Assembly (NCBI GenBank): GCA_958510875.1
Contig: OY294069.1
Coordinates: forward strand, 165,787,111 to 165,851,110
DNA from: Endomychus coccineus
Lineage: Eukaryota > Arthropoda > Insecta > Coleoptera > Endomychidae
Direction of reading: 5' to 3'
Length of the DNA: 64,000 nucleotides
A program made the position numbers and the translations under genes. Numbering within the stretch: the first letter of the stretch is position 1; each line of letters opens with the position of its first letter. Under the pieces are notes generated by a model. That model worked only from the letters and a program-made list of their open reading frames with translations. It made no database searches and had not been told where the DNA came from. This document shows, one piece after another, positions 48,701-59,400 of the stretch.

Positions 48701-51700
48701 ATCGGGACAATTTTCAAATATTCAACATTCATTTTTGGTTTTTGATTAATTACCGTTTTCAGGCTCTCCGTCTCGTAGGGAAAGCTCCACCACCAATGAA
48801 AACACATACCGACTGCATTTCATCGAAATCAATCATTCGTCTACCTGGTTTTATTGACACTCACGTTCACGTTCGAGAACCTGGAGCTACGCACAAAGAA
48901 GATTATGATACATGTACTGCCGCCGCTTTAGCGGGAGGTGTTACGCTAATTTGCGCCATGCCAAATACGGATCCTTCTATAGTAGACGCAGAATCGTTAC
49001 TGTTGGTTAAGAAACTTGCAAAGGAGAAAGCCAGATGTGATTATGCCATATTTTTAGGAGCTTCCTCAGATAATTACGGTCATATTTCGGAGCTGGCTCA
49101 CGATGTAGCTGGGCTGAAAATGTACCTCAACGAAACGTTTACCAGTTTGCAATTGAACGATTTATCGATTTGGGGCAAACACTTAGCTCATTGGCCCAAA
49201 AAGGCACCATTATGTGTACATGCAGAACGTCAAACAACAGCCGCTATAATACTACTAGCGAGTTTCCATAACAGATCGGTACATATTTGTCATGTTGCAA
49301 GGAAAGAAGAAATTCTTCTGATCAAAGCAGCTAAGGAGAGGGGATTGAAGATAACGTGCGAAGTATGTCCGCATCACTTGTTTCTCTCTACAAACGATAT
49401 AAATAAATTGGGGGTTTCCAAGAGTCAAGTTAGACCGATGTTAGTATCACCAGAAGACCAACAAGCATTGTGGGATAACATGCAGGTTATAGACTGCTTC
49501 GCTACAGATCACGCACCTCACACATTAGAAGAGAAAAACTCCGAAAAAGCACCACCCGGTTTTCCGGGTTTGGAAACTATTCTTCCTCTTCTGTTGAACG
49601 CAGTACATGAAGGCAGATTAACTATAGACGATATCATCAATAAATTCCACAAGAATCCTAAAAAGATATTCAATCTCCCAGAGCAACCCAATACATACAT
49701 AGAAGTTGATTTAGACGAAGAATGGGTTATTCCAGAGAGTATGACCTACAGCAAATCGAAATGGACGCCGTTTGCGGGAAGAAGAATCAAAGGAGCCGTA
49801 CATCGTGTGATTCTAAGAGGTGAAGTAGCGTACGTTGAAGGCCAAGTGTTAGTACCTCCTGGTTTTGGACAGGATGTGAGGGATTGGGACACGAAAAAGA
49901 TTCATTTAGGTCTAGAAAGAGACAGTCGACCATCATCGGCTTTGGATCGACCAATTACTCCTCCTATAATACAATTCGACTATGAAAATGACGGACACAC
50001 AAACGAAATCTTTTCCAAATTGCTAGATGGCACTAATAAAGTGCATTTTGCAAATTTGGGCGATTCGCATCCTTCTGATTTTCGCTCGTCTGTGGTTTCT
50101 CCCGTACCACAATATCATGGCAGAATTAGGACTGAAAGCTTCTCCAATACACATGCTACGGACGGTTCACAGCACTCTCATTCATGTCTCCACGGTTTGG
50201 TGGGAAAACATATTTTAGCAGTTGATATGTTCACTAAAGAACAGTTGAATTATATTTTCAATTTAGCCCAATCGTTGAGGGTATATGTAAGTAAAGATCG
50301 ACCTGTGGATCATATATTGAAGGGGAAAATAATGGCTTCTATATTTTATGAAGTAAGTACAAGAACTAGCTGTAGTTTTGCTGCCGCGATGCAAAGACTA
50401 GGTGGAAAAGTCATTTACATGGATGAAACGAGCTCTTCAGCCAAGAAAGGCGAAACGCTTGAGGATTCAGTTGCAGTCATGGCTGGATATGCTGATGTAG
50501 TTGTTCTCAGACATCCCGTTCCGGGGTCTGTGCTGGTGAGTAACTTTGGTTCTATTTTTCAATTTAACGCAAGAAGTATAAACTAGAAAATTTTCATTCC
50601 CGATCCGGTTTTTAATTTTTTAATTTTGAGGTTTGTCAGTAGAAATGTTTTTCTTCGAAATCTCTTATTAGTCTGGTAAAATTTCACATCGTGATTTTGC
50701 TACTATTGACCGATTTGAACGTTCTTAGTGACAAAATGTTCGGGTAAGCGCCCCGAACCAGAAGACTCCACGCTCTTCTTACCCCTTTTTGTTAATTAAC
50801 AATTAAGCCTCTAATTAATTGTTGATTTGGACCGATAATTAACTGATGTATTTGACAAAAAAATATGAAAGGAAATTGACCGCACAGCATTACTCGGGGT
50901 TTTTCGAAGTCGCTAATCACGAATCCGTTGTCAGAATTGCAAAATTCGGGAGAACTCGACATTTTCATGGAAAATTACAACCAAAATTTTCAAACGGTGT
51001 TTCACTAGCGTAAAAAAAATCACTCGGGGGTTTTCGAGGTCGCTGATCACGATTATGTTGTCAGAATCGGAAAATTCTATATATTTGGCTGGAAAACTCG
51101 ATATTTTCATGGAAAAAAGCTACAAAAATCTGCAAATGTTGCAGCATCATGAGCGTAAAAGAATTCACTCTGGGGTTTTCGAGGTCGCTCATCACGAATC
51201 CGTTGTTAGAATCGGGAAATTCTACTTCATTGATCGGAAAACTCGAAATTTTCATGGAAAATCACAACCAAAATCGGCAAATGGTGCATCAGTAGCGTAA
51301 AAATCCACTCGGAGTATTTCGAGGTCGCTTTGAATGAATTATTGAATTTTTTGTAAAAAAGTATCTACATAAAATATAATATATTTTTATAAAATATAAT
51401 CTTTTTGTAAAAACAAATAATAATTTTGAAATGAATTATGAAATAAAAGAAAAAAAATTTAAATGATATACCGGGATTTCAAAAATTATCTTGGTCAAGG
51501 GTGGTTGTGGAATCTAAAACGTGTGTCTTACTTTACGTTTCACGTGGCCTATCGAAATTAGAAGGTTCGAATTGTATAAAAACACAATTGCATGAGAGCC
51601 AGACGTCCTATGTAATTAGCTACGAACGTAATCATTTTGACATATGCCTCGAGGAGCTCACTACGCGTCAGTTAGAGTTTATACTTTTTACCTCGATCTT

Positions 51701-53328
51701 GTTAATTCGGGGCCGTTTTATGCCCCGTGCGGCCGGCGCCAGTTGTAATAAAGTGTTTTCGGCTATAGGCCGCTAGCTTTTAACCTCTTTTGGGTATATT
51801 TTAGTAGCTAGAAAATTCCCTTTGGTACGTCGCACGTTAGACGCGCGTAGCTGAGACCTGAGAGTATCTGTTTCTATTTTAATTAAATTTTCCTATTTAA
51901 TCGACATTTTGGGGCCCGAGACTATGCTATTTAGTTGGCCCTGTTCATAAACTAACGACATGGAGCGAAAACCGCATGCGGAAAGTCCTCGTAAAGACGT
52001 TCTATGTTCCGAAGATTTTCTAACTCGCGAGCTACGCGCTCCTCACCTGAACGTCATTCGATTTATCGAAAATTAACCAATTTAAAACAGTTTTCGACCC
52101 CGTTTGTGGCTATTGCGACCTTGTAAAGGGTTCAAAGTTAACATTTCGTTTTACATTCCACAACCACCCTTGACCAAGATAATTTTTAATTCGTAGTTCA
52201 TTATTGTTTCACAACTGAAATAAATAGGTATGAAATTTGTAGGTTATTGATGATGTCAGTGTGACAGTGACATAATTATTTCAAACGTGAAGTAAGACAC
52301 ACGTTTTAGATTCCACAACTACCATTGACCAAGATAATTTTTGATATCCCGGTATTTTTACTTTAACTTTCCATTATAATGTCAAGTTGTACTGTCAACA
52401 AAGTCGAATTTCCTGATTCTGACAACAGAATCGTGATCAGCAACCTCGAAAACCTCCGAGTGATTTTTTTTACGCTAGTGATGCACCGTTTGCAGATTTT
52501 GGTTGCAATTTTGCATGAAAATGTCGAGTTCTCCAGAAAAAAATTGGGATTTTTCGTTATAGCCATTATTAGCATGGGGATACAAAAAAATTGTGATTAA
52601 TTTACTTAACAATGCCATAAACTACATAAAAATAATTTTACTTGAAACTAGACAAATGAAAATAATTACTCCTTTGAATTTTTTTAGAGAGCATCTCAAG
52701 TGAGTAGGAAGCCACTGATTAATGCAGGTGATGGTATCGGGGAACACCCTACTCAAGCTCTATTGGACATTTTTACAATCAGAGAAGAAATCGGTACAGT
52801 TAATGGTTTGACAATCACTCTAGTTGGCGATTTGAAAAATGGGAGGACAGTGCATTCTCTGGCCAGATTATTGACTCTTTATAATGTTCAATTAAGATAT
52901 GTCAGTCCACCTTCATTGAAAATGCCTCAACATATTGTAGATTATATTCGTACAAAAGGTATATCTCAAGAAGAATATTCGACTTTGGAGCAAGTTTTAC
53001 CAGATACGGATGTTTTATACATGACAAGGATCCAACGAGAGAGGTTCGAAACTCAAGAAGAATACGAAAAGGTATGATGAGTTTTTGTTCAATTTTAACT
53101 TAAGTTAATCTTGGTGTTATTTGTTTGTAGGTGTGTGGTCACTTTATTGTGACACCTCAGTTGATGACGAGGGCGAAACGGAAGATGGTGGTTCTTCATC
53201 CCTTACCAAGAGTTTTCGAAATAAGTTCAGAATTTGATAGTGATCCGAGAGCTGCATATTTCCGTCAAGCAGAATGTGGTATGTACGTTAGGATGGCTTT
53301 GCTGACTATTGTAATGGGAAAATGTTGA
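30787..53328 (+). CDS. CAD: CAD: CPSase II, aspartate transcarbamoylase, dihydroorotase fusion
   Basis: Twelve exons: 30787-30886, 40786-40921, 43553-43829, 44209-44522, 44577-45549, 45610-47433, 47705-48055, 48114-48218, 48365-48607, 48763-50535, 52688-53071, 53131-53328. They join in frame to 2192 codons (human 2225). Order: glutaminase with nucleophile Cys225 in GICLGH and His309/Glu311 in FHPEH; two CPSase ATP-grasp halves ([32 protein letters not shown]); dihydroorotase with zinc-binding HVH (1442-1444), the Lys of [16 protein letters not shown] and ATDHAPH; a linker of about 90 residues; aspartate transcarbamoylase from about 1884 with VSTRTS and HPTQALLD. The cytosolic enzyme performs the first three steps of de novo UMP synthesis. 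The fly ortholog is rudimentary. All key residues are present, so the gene looks functional. Exons 1 and 2 code [15 protein letters not shown] and [20 protein letters not shown]. Confidence 0.96.
31111..31247. mobile_element. 137-bp hAT-type MITE in CAD intron 1
   Basis: It begins CAGTGGCGTAGAT and ends ATCTACGCCACTG, a 13-bp perfect inverted repeat. It is flanked by the 8-bp direct duplication AGTTTCAG (31103-31110 and 31248-31255). An 8-bp duplication and CAG..CTG ends are typical of hAT elements. It is non-coding. Confidence 0.85.
31848..32263. mobile_element. 416-bp TIR element in CAD intron 1
   Basis: Perfect 19-bp inverted ends (tacaggatgtcctcgaact and its reverse complement). The TA-rich junctions fit Tc1/mariner-type insertion. 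The 130-codon open frame inside has no recognisable motif and is probably incidental. Confidence 0.7.
32350..32870 (+). pseudogene. Fragment of a GTF2IRD2-like hAT transposon
   Basis: Bases 32430-32560 match 37105-37230 inside the hAT element at 35587-40303 almost base for base (gaaattgcaaggagaaaa, ctgatttatacactaatatc). The similarity continues to about 32790 with small indels. It is a separate decayed copy of the same family. Confidence 0.75.
33091..33133 (-). ncRNA. Hammerhead motif, copy 4, stem I disturbed
   Basis: Minus strand: GUCUU (33133-33129), CUGAUGA (33128-33122), U, GGUC-GUGA-GACC, GAAA (33108-33105), CGUACG, UA (triplet GUA at 33099-33097), then AAGAAGAAAGAC. The core is complete, but about seven extra bases follow the cleavage site, so only four base pairs of stem I form without rearrangement. 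Confidence 0.5.
34005..34045 (+). ncRNA. Hammerhead motif, copy 5, cleavage triplet changed
   Basis: GUCUU (34005-34009), CUGAUGA (34010-34016), U, GGUC-GUGA-GACC, GAAA (34030-34033), CGUACG, then CA instead of UA, giving GCA at the cleavage triplet (34039-34041), and AAGAC. U16.1 is required for hammerhead cleavage, so this copy should be inactive although its stems are intact. Confidence 0.55.
34110..35578. other. CAD intron 1 interior, nothing recognised
   Basis: AT-rich sequence between the Penelope-like remnant and the nested hAT insertion. It has only short open frames without motifs. Confidence 0.5.
36130..37711 (+). pseudogene. hAT transposase remnant, GTF2IRD2-like
   Basis: Pieces in order: [15 protein letters not shown] and CLFCNG with KRYYETKH (a BED-type zinc finger with C..C..H..H spacing), QQSLFTKVN, then the open frame 36397-37005 with [25 protein letters not shown] and LVLHCIIHQ (catalytic-domain motifs). 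These are followed by 37108-37299 and 37499-37711, which ends in a dimerisation-region piece [12 protein letters not shown] stop near 36361, a frameshift after it and a deletion after residue HCIIHQ inactivate it. The family is the one whose copies gave rise to mammalian GTF2IRD2. Confidence 0.85.
37730..40015 (-). mobile_element. Young hAT transposon nested in the other hAT
   Basis: Perfect 20-bp terminal inverted repeats TAAAGGGCGGAATATATGCA, flanked by the 8-bp duplication GTTATAAT (37722-37729 and 40016-40023). Length is 2286 bp. The subterminal regions are rich in tatgca repeats on both sides (37740-37860 and 39900-40000), likely transposase-binding motifs. Exact ends and a nearly open transposase indicate recent insertion. 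Confidence 0.95.
37947..39383 (-). pseudogene. Nearly intact hAT transposase with three frame breaks
   Basis: Four minus-strand open frames overlap or abut: 39383-39186 ([23 protein letters not shown]-like zinc finger), 39223-38729 ([20 protein letters not shown], first catalytic Asp region), 38763-38356 ([33 protein letters not shown]) and 38303-37947 ([18 protein letters not shown], the C-terminal hAT dimerisation motif). The frame break near 38800 lies in a run of A/T, so it may be a simple slippage mutation or a sequencing error. No internal stops disrupt the open parts. Confidence 0.85.
41400..42860 (-). pseudogene. CR1-like LINE remnant, copy A, in CAD intron 2
   Basis: Minus-strand pieces include [35 protein letters not shown] (finger and palm regions) and a C-terminal [20 protein letters not shown], the usual RTAxLWNSLP end of these LINEs. 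Many stops. The DNA aligns closely with 56440-57125 and 59179-59950. Confidence 0.75.
50880..51330 (+). repeat. Satellite related to the DHX8 array, direct units, CAD intron 10
   Basis: The phrase actcgggg-ttttcgaggtcgct recurs at about 50892, 51022, 51167 and 51307, giving units of 130-145 bp. Each contains gtcgctgatcacgaat or a close variant, as in the 143-bp satellite at 23738-26035. The array breaks off at 51330. Confidence 0.85.
51468..52354. mobile_element. 887-bp TIR element with a GC-rich core, inside the CAD intron 10 satellite
   Basis: Arms of about 64 bp (51468-51531 and 52291-52354) start ATACCGGGAT and match at all but three positions. A third, inverted partial copy (52154-52187) matches the left arm better than the outer right arm does. 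The interior (51535-52150) is much richer in GC than the surroundings and shares blocks with 54966-55160. No transposase is seen. Confidence 0.75.
52380..52530 (-). repeat. Inverted satellite unit closing the CAD intron 10 array
   Basis: This is the reverse complement of the units at 50880-51330 (cgtgatcagcaacctcgaaaacc and flanking match). It lies after the inserted TIR element. As in the DHX8 array, the last unit is inverted. Confidence 0.8.
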
Positions 53329-53352
53329 TGACAGCACGTTGACAGATTCAAA

Positions 53353-53362
53353 AATAAATAAA
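53353..53362 (+). terminator. Poly(A) signals of CAD
   Basis: Two overlapping AATAAA hexamers begin 25 and 29 bp after the CAD stop codon. Another AATAAA at 53581-53586 gives an alternative longer 3' UTR of about 270 bp. Confidence 0.5.
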
Positions 53363-53609
53363 ATTCAGTTTGAAAAAATTGAATTAGTTCAGGGAAAGTG
53401 TTTTCATTCTGGATTGATTTTTTACATAAATAAGATTTTTATTTTGCTATTCTTTACAAACATTCACGATTTGTTTTTAAAACCATTAAGTGTATATTTA
53501 TTCTTCATGGATATTCTAACGAAATGAAAATATGTTTATTGATTATTTAGACCTTAAAATTGTAACATTGATATTCCAATAATAAACTACCTACTACAGT
53601 TAGTCAACA

Positions 53610-54195
53610 TAAAAGCGTGACTTATTCCAATTCTATGTACTATAGTTAGTACAATATTTTACGAGAATCGAAATATTTGCAGATTACCCTTAGCTTTACC
53701 AATTTGTATTTTGTTTCTCGCAAAAGAGCGCTATTATTGATGAGATCACATAACCAAGATGGCGCAGTCATTTGACATTCATTTTAAGTTCCCATTTGGG
53801 AATTTCTTCTTTTAGGGTTTGTCTCGCTTTCCGAATTCTCTTTTACCGAATTCCACAGAAATTTACTTGATTGAGATCAGCAATAAAGTTCATTTATATG
53901 TTGCCATTAAATAAATGAGAAAGTTAGGTACCATACATTATGCATATATTAAAACGTATTTGTATTGATCAATGTTTGACCAAACCACTGTGATTTGAAT
54001 AAAATATGTTATTTGAAAAATGTTTCTTTGATTTTCCTTATTTCATTATAATTATCGGCTGAAGTATATTCATCTCCAACTCCAAGCATTGAACAACAAT
54101 AAAACACCTATAAAACTGAATCATAACAAATTTAACTTGTTCCTTCCAGAGTTTTATTACCGACTGACCAACAACTTGAATAAAATAACTATTAA
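53610..54195. other. Intergenic sequence downstream of CAD
   Basis: AT-rich; no gene or repeat structure recognised. Confidence 0.5.
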
Positions 54196-54645
54196 AAGTT
54201 TGATTTTCACTAATTTAATAAGTAAATGTATCTACAATATCGGAAACAATTCTTCTGGGGTATAGACAGAAATCTACACGTGCAACAAGGAACGCAATGA
54301 TATGATAATACCACATAAACAAGAGAGACGCACTGTTGTGCGCCCCTCCTCTTACCCACTCGAGACATACACAGCGACTCGCACATTCTCCCGACTGGTG
54401 CTGGTATGATACTGATGTCCTACGTCCTGAGCTGACCGCCCTGAAATTGTAATGCTCTCTCAACATATAGCAAGCTATTCTTTACGCTCTCATGAAACCA
54501 CCATACCCAAGATAAATACTTTCCGATACTGTATAGTTTCGCTTCTTCAAACAAATATTACAAATTACTTTGTAATATTTGTTTGAAGAAGCTACGGTGT
54601 CAGCGAAACTATAGTTTATTTAATAAATTAGTGAAAATCAAACTT
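54196..54645. mobile_element. 450-bp foldback/MITE with inner 24-bp palindrome
   Basis: Outer arms 54196-54217 and 54624-54645 are exact 22-bp reverse complements. Inside, 54541-54564 and 54569-54592 form a perfect 24-bp hairpin with a 4-bp loop. There is no coding frame of note. It is a non-autonomous inverted-repeat element; the superfamily is unclear because I could not fix a target duplication. Confidence 0.7.
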
Positions 54646-54797
54646 ATAACACTTATTTTATTTTATGTTTAAAATGAATTTTCATCACGGTATGATACCT
54701 GCATGCTATTGGTCAGCCAGTTATAAATCAGCTCAGGGAACTCACTACGCACTCAATGCCGAAAATGTGATGTAAACGGAGTAGCGTTCCATATTTT

Positions 54798-55163
54798 TAA
54801 GCTATTGCATATAGCTTTTATCGCGGGCTTTGAGCACGGCGACCGAATCAAGAAATTCCGTAACGAAAAATAATGTAAGACCTAAACACCTAACATGTGT
54901 CAAATTAATTAATTAATTTGAAGTTTCTATTTTTTACGAATGTTATAACACTCTAGCGCTTTAGACGCCGGGATTTTCACGTGGCCTATCGAAATAAGAA
55001 AGTTCGAATTATCTAAAAACATAATTGCATGAACTCCAGACGTCCTATGTAATTAGCTACGAACGAAATCATTCTGACATATGCCTCTAGGAGCTCGCTA
55101 CGCGTCAGTTAGAGTTTATACGTTAGACGCGCGTAGCAGAGACCTGAGAGTACCTGTTTCTAT
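54798..55163. repeat. Duplicated Helentron-like end plus shared GC-rich module
   Basis: Bases 54798-54874 repeat the 5' end of the adjoining element at 55164-55250 (tagcttttatcgcgggcttt). Bases 54966-55160 match the interior of the 51468-52354 element in two blocks (51540-51690 and 51830-51880), with the intervening part missing. Confidence 0.65.
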
Positions 55164-56455
55164 TAAGCTATTGCATATATTGCATATAGCTTTTATCGCG
55201 GGCTTTGAGCGCGGCGACCGAATCAGGAAATTCCGTAACGAAAAATAACAGGAACTCGTTTATTTTGCGCTCTCTCGGGTGACTAATATTGAAAAATTGT
55301 ATATCACGACAAAAAACGATAATTCTACATTCAAGTTTTATAATAATCGAAGGCAAGCTGCATCGACTGCATCTTTGTTGCAAAAATTCAAAAGACTGCC
55401 TTTAAATAGTGTTCAGACGACAGCTTAAAGTGTCTTAGATTTCATTAGTAATAGAAATGGCATTTCAATAATGACTTTCAATTGCCAAAGTCTAAATAGT
55501 CACAAATACGATTTACAAGATTCAGTTACGAAACAAACAAATGTGTTACTTCTTACCGAAACTTGCATGGCGCATGATAATCCGATTGAAATACCTAATT
55601 TCAATTGTATTGTTCAATTCAAACGAGATACTGTTCCAAAAGGTGAGATAGCTATTTACCAAAATAATAATAATGTAACTAATATTATGACTCCGAATAT
55701 TGAAATAAATATTGCACACGTTAGCGATGTTAATGTTAGGCGCTCATTTGTTGGAGATATTTGTGCGTGCTCATGCAAACTTAGAAATGGCCTACACATA
55801 GTCATGGTAGCAATTTACATTTCTCCGAATCCAAAATTGGACGAGGTAGAGCATTTTATTCATCGCACTTTACTGGAGTACACTGAAGAAGGGTCGAAAA
55901 TACTTGGTACAAATGGTAATAAATTTCCACTTATCTTGGCTGGCGATTTCAACATCAACTTCGCTGATAAAAAATCAGAGCGGTTGACAACTTTTCTTTC
56001 GGAAAAATTGAATTTGAAAATGAATAATGATCCACAAGAATCCACAACAAAATATGGGACCACCATTGACGCGGTATTTTCCAGATATTTAGAGGATATC
56101 AAGTTTCAAACTTATGTCTCTTATTTCAGTTACCAAAAACCTATAGTTTCAATGATAACAAATTCCTGAATAACCTACATGTATTGTAAGATAATAAAAA
56201 TATTTTAATCGGTATTAACTTCTCATTTATTCAATAAAAGAAAAATATTTGTTTTCTTATCGGTCACCACGCTCAAAAGTAACTTGAATTAATAACAAAG
56301 AAAAAACTTGAATTAAAATATCAAAGAAAAAAAAAATACTGCATAAATTTAAAAAAATAAATAATTATAATTGCATAAGTTGAGAAAAAATGCTATGCAA
56401 TAGCTTTACCGCGGCAGTCCCCGAGTGCCACACGTATCTTTTTTATTTTTTTAAT
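55164..56455 (+). mobile_element. Helentron-like element, internally deleted
   Basis: The 5' part (tagcttttatcgcgggctttg, 55184 on) and the 3' part (tgcaatagctttaccgcggc, 56394 on, followed by a short GC-rich hairpin-prone tail and T-rich sequence) resemble the ends of insect Helentrons. The 5' end joins directly to the C-terminal part of a PIF1-like helicase, so most of the Rep-helicase gene has been lost. Boundaries are approximate. Confidence 0.65.
55249..56169 (+). pseudogene. Helentron helicase motif VI and endonuclease remnant
   Basis: The frame opens with QELVYFALSRVTNIEKLYIT, which is helicase motif VI of PIF1-like proteins (VALSRVTS). A TAA stop follows near 55427. The open frame 55471-56169 (232 residues) is an exonuclease-endonuclease-phosphatase domain: FNCQSLNSHK, LLLTETCM (metal-binding Glu), LILAGDFNINF and TTIDAVFSR. 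The terminal motif reads SYFSYQKPIV where related Helentron proteins have His before Lys, so a catalytic His appears replaced by Gln. The REP and most helicase motifs are absent. It could instead be called an orphan endonuclease, but the motif VI junction favours a Helentron. Confidence 0.75.
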
Positions 56456-59400
56456 ACTATAAAGTTCGACGAACATCATGTGAGCCAGCAGTGGAATGTA
56501 GGGAAAGGAGATAGAAATTCGTATTTTTCTTGGAGCTAATAGGCATAGGGAAAGACCTCGCTAGGTACAGAGCTCTACAACTTCGATGTAGGATAAAAAA
56601 ATGAAGTCTCGTGAGAAGAAGTTCGCCAGGTTTGACAGTGAAGTGCTGACTAGTTTGAGCTAGTCTAGTCCGCCTATCTGGAATCTGTCGTGGTGAAACA
56701 ACAGACGAGATTTCAGATGAACACCGACCACGGAAATATCTATAGATGTCAATGAATTCGTTAGTGTGACATCATCAATCAAACGAATAGCTCTCGTCTG
56801 GATAGAATCCAAGAGCTTCAGCGTATGTTTGGGAGCCGAACTTCAAACATGTGAACAGTTCTCCGGACAGGTCGAATCTGTGCTTTGTAGATTATGAGGA
56901 GCTGCTGGGATGTAAAGTACCTCTTGGCACGGAATAGAAAACCAAGTTTTTGTGAAGCGGTTTTCACAATGGACCTCACATGATCGTCCCATGAGAGCGT
57001 GCTGTTGCTGGTGATCCCGAGCATTGTTATGGAAGACTTCATAAGGATAGTTGTACATGACATCATCATATTAGGGATTATGGAACCCGCCTTCCTGGAG
57101 AAGACACAATCGCCCCATTTCAAAATATCTCCATATGCAAGCAAAATAAAAGTTCCGGACAACTATATAGAAAACGATAGAAGATTAGAAAACTCAATGT
57201 ATCTATATCCCACCAACACCGAAGAGGTTCACGAAATCATAATGCAGTTGAAACCAAGAAAGGCTCCTGGACACGATACTATACGAGCGGAAACTTTGAA
57301 AAATATATCAGAAGAGATAATTGTCCCCTTGACTCGATTAATAATTTTTTATGTTTCGAAAAAGGTCATTTTCCAAAATCGTTGAAAATGGGAATCGTTA
57401 AACCACTATTCAAAAATGGCAGTAAATTGGAAATGATGAATTACAGACCAGTGTCATTAATATCAAACTTCTCCAAGATATTAGAGAAAATCCTCAAAAT
57501 CAGCATTCTAAAATTTTTTGAGAAATGTAACTGATGTCTAGGTATCAGTATGGCTTTAGAGAGGGAAAATCAACGGAAGATGCAATTCATCAATTGACAT
57601 CTTATATATATAACTCACTAGATAAAGGTAAACCATCTTTATGCATCTTTGTTGACCTCTCAAAGGCCTTCGATACAGTATGCCACAAAAAACTGCTCGA
57701 TAAGTTACACAATTATGGAATAAGAGGAAATATTTACGGAATATTAAAAAGTTTTTTAACGGATCGTGATCAGAAAGTCAGTATTGGTGGAGAGTTGAGT
57801 GATTGTAGGTACGTGACATACGGAGTTCCACAAGGAACTGTACTCGGTCCACTCTTGTTCACTGTGTATATAAACAGTTTACTTAGTTTAGGAATCAAAG
57901 GTAGAATTCTGAGCTTTGTAGATGATACTGCTATATTCTATGAAGCGAACTCGTGGGATACCTTGAAATCAGAAGCGGAGGGCGACTTTAGAGTTATTGA
58001 AGAGTGATTTAGATACAACACCTTAACTCTCAACCTGGAAAAAACGAAATACCTTCCGTTCTCCTCATACTCCAACGGATTACCAGGTATGGGCCCTTTG
58101 GAATTCGGGCAAATTCACAAATCCCTGAAGCCGACTCGATCAAATATTTGGGTATTGTAGTCGACAGACATCTCAAGTGGAACCTACAAATGAGAAATAT
58201 AGTCAATAAGCTAAGAGGTATGTTATATAGAATTAAATTTCTGAAAGATTACCTTGATATTAAAAACCTCACAATATTATACTATGCACTTGTTCAATCA
58301 CATTTGACTTACGGTATTGTGGGCTGGGGTGGTGTGAATGACACGCACTTGGAAAACTTAAACGTAATCCAGAGATGGATTTTGAGGACTATATGTGGTA
58401 AACCACTCAGATTTTCTAATGATAAATTACATGCCGAATCGGGGATACTTGATATTAGACAACTTTTCTGTGTAAACATATTGGTCAACATCAAGAAAAA
58501 AAAATTATCACCCACCCTGTCACACACACCTACAGCACAAGAAATAAAACCAAATGGCTAAGTGTACCTCGTTGCGTCAAAACAATAGGTCAACGCCATT
58601 GCGGTTTTCTTGCACCAAAACTCTATAGTTTGATGGCGGACGAGATCAGAAACTCGAATAGCATCAACCTATTCAAGAGCTACACAAAAAACTGGATTTT
58701 GAATTATGGAAGGAGCAGGCTGCATGATTTGGTTAATCAAAAGACCCATTGATGTTTCACCCAGCCGGCAAATGGTTTACTAAATTAAATTGTGTTCTTT
58801 AACCAAAACAGTGAAACGTGTGCTGATCCTTATTATTGAATGTTGTGTGATGTGTTGTGATGGTTGTTGTGGGAATCGGGATGTGTCTGTTATATGCTTG
58901 TGTATAGGTGTATATGAGAGGACACGTTTAGGCATATCACCTAAATTGCTATTTATATTTAAAGTTATTTCATCATAAATTATGTTCTTTCTTGTGGTTC
59001 ACTTCTACTTATACCAATTATAAATAATAAGGTAAATTGAAATCACGTACAAGCGATAGTTCCCTCGGAACTAAAGTTTCTGTGATATTCCCTGTTTATT
59101 TACATCATCTCAATTATACACTCTATTGTAATTTCTTTATCTTTATGTGAATAAACATATATTATTATTATTATTATTATTGCGTCAACCTGTCCCTGTC
59201 TCGTTCCTCTCTGGCTTCATTGGATGGTATAGGGGCTCTAGATGGGGAAGCGGTATGAAGTGTACAATCATCTGCAAAGCTGTGGACAGGGCAGGTGGTC
59301 ACTTCCAGCAGATCGTTGATATGGAGCAGAAATAAAGTTGGTATCAAGACAGATCCCTGTGGAACACCAGCTTTGATCGAAATTTGAGAAAACTTCGGCA

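Noticed and set aside
44200..49700. Several minus-strand and alternate-frame open frames across CAD
   Set aside because: They are antisense or frame-shifted shadows of a long conserved coding sequence.
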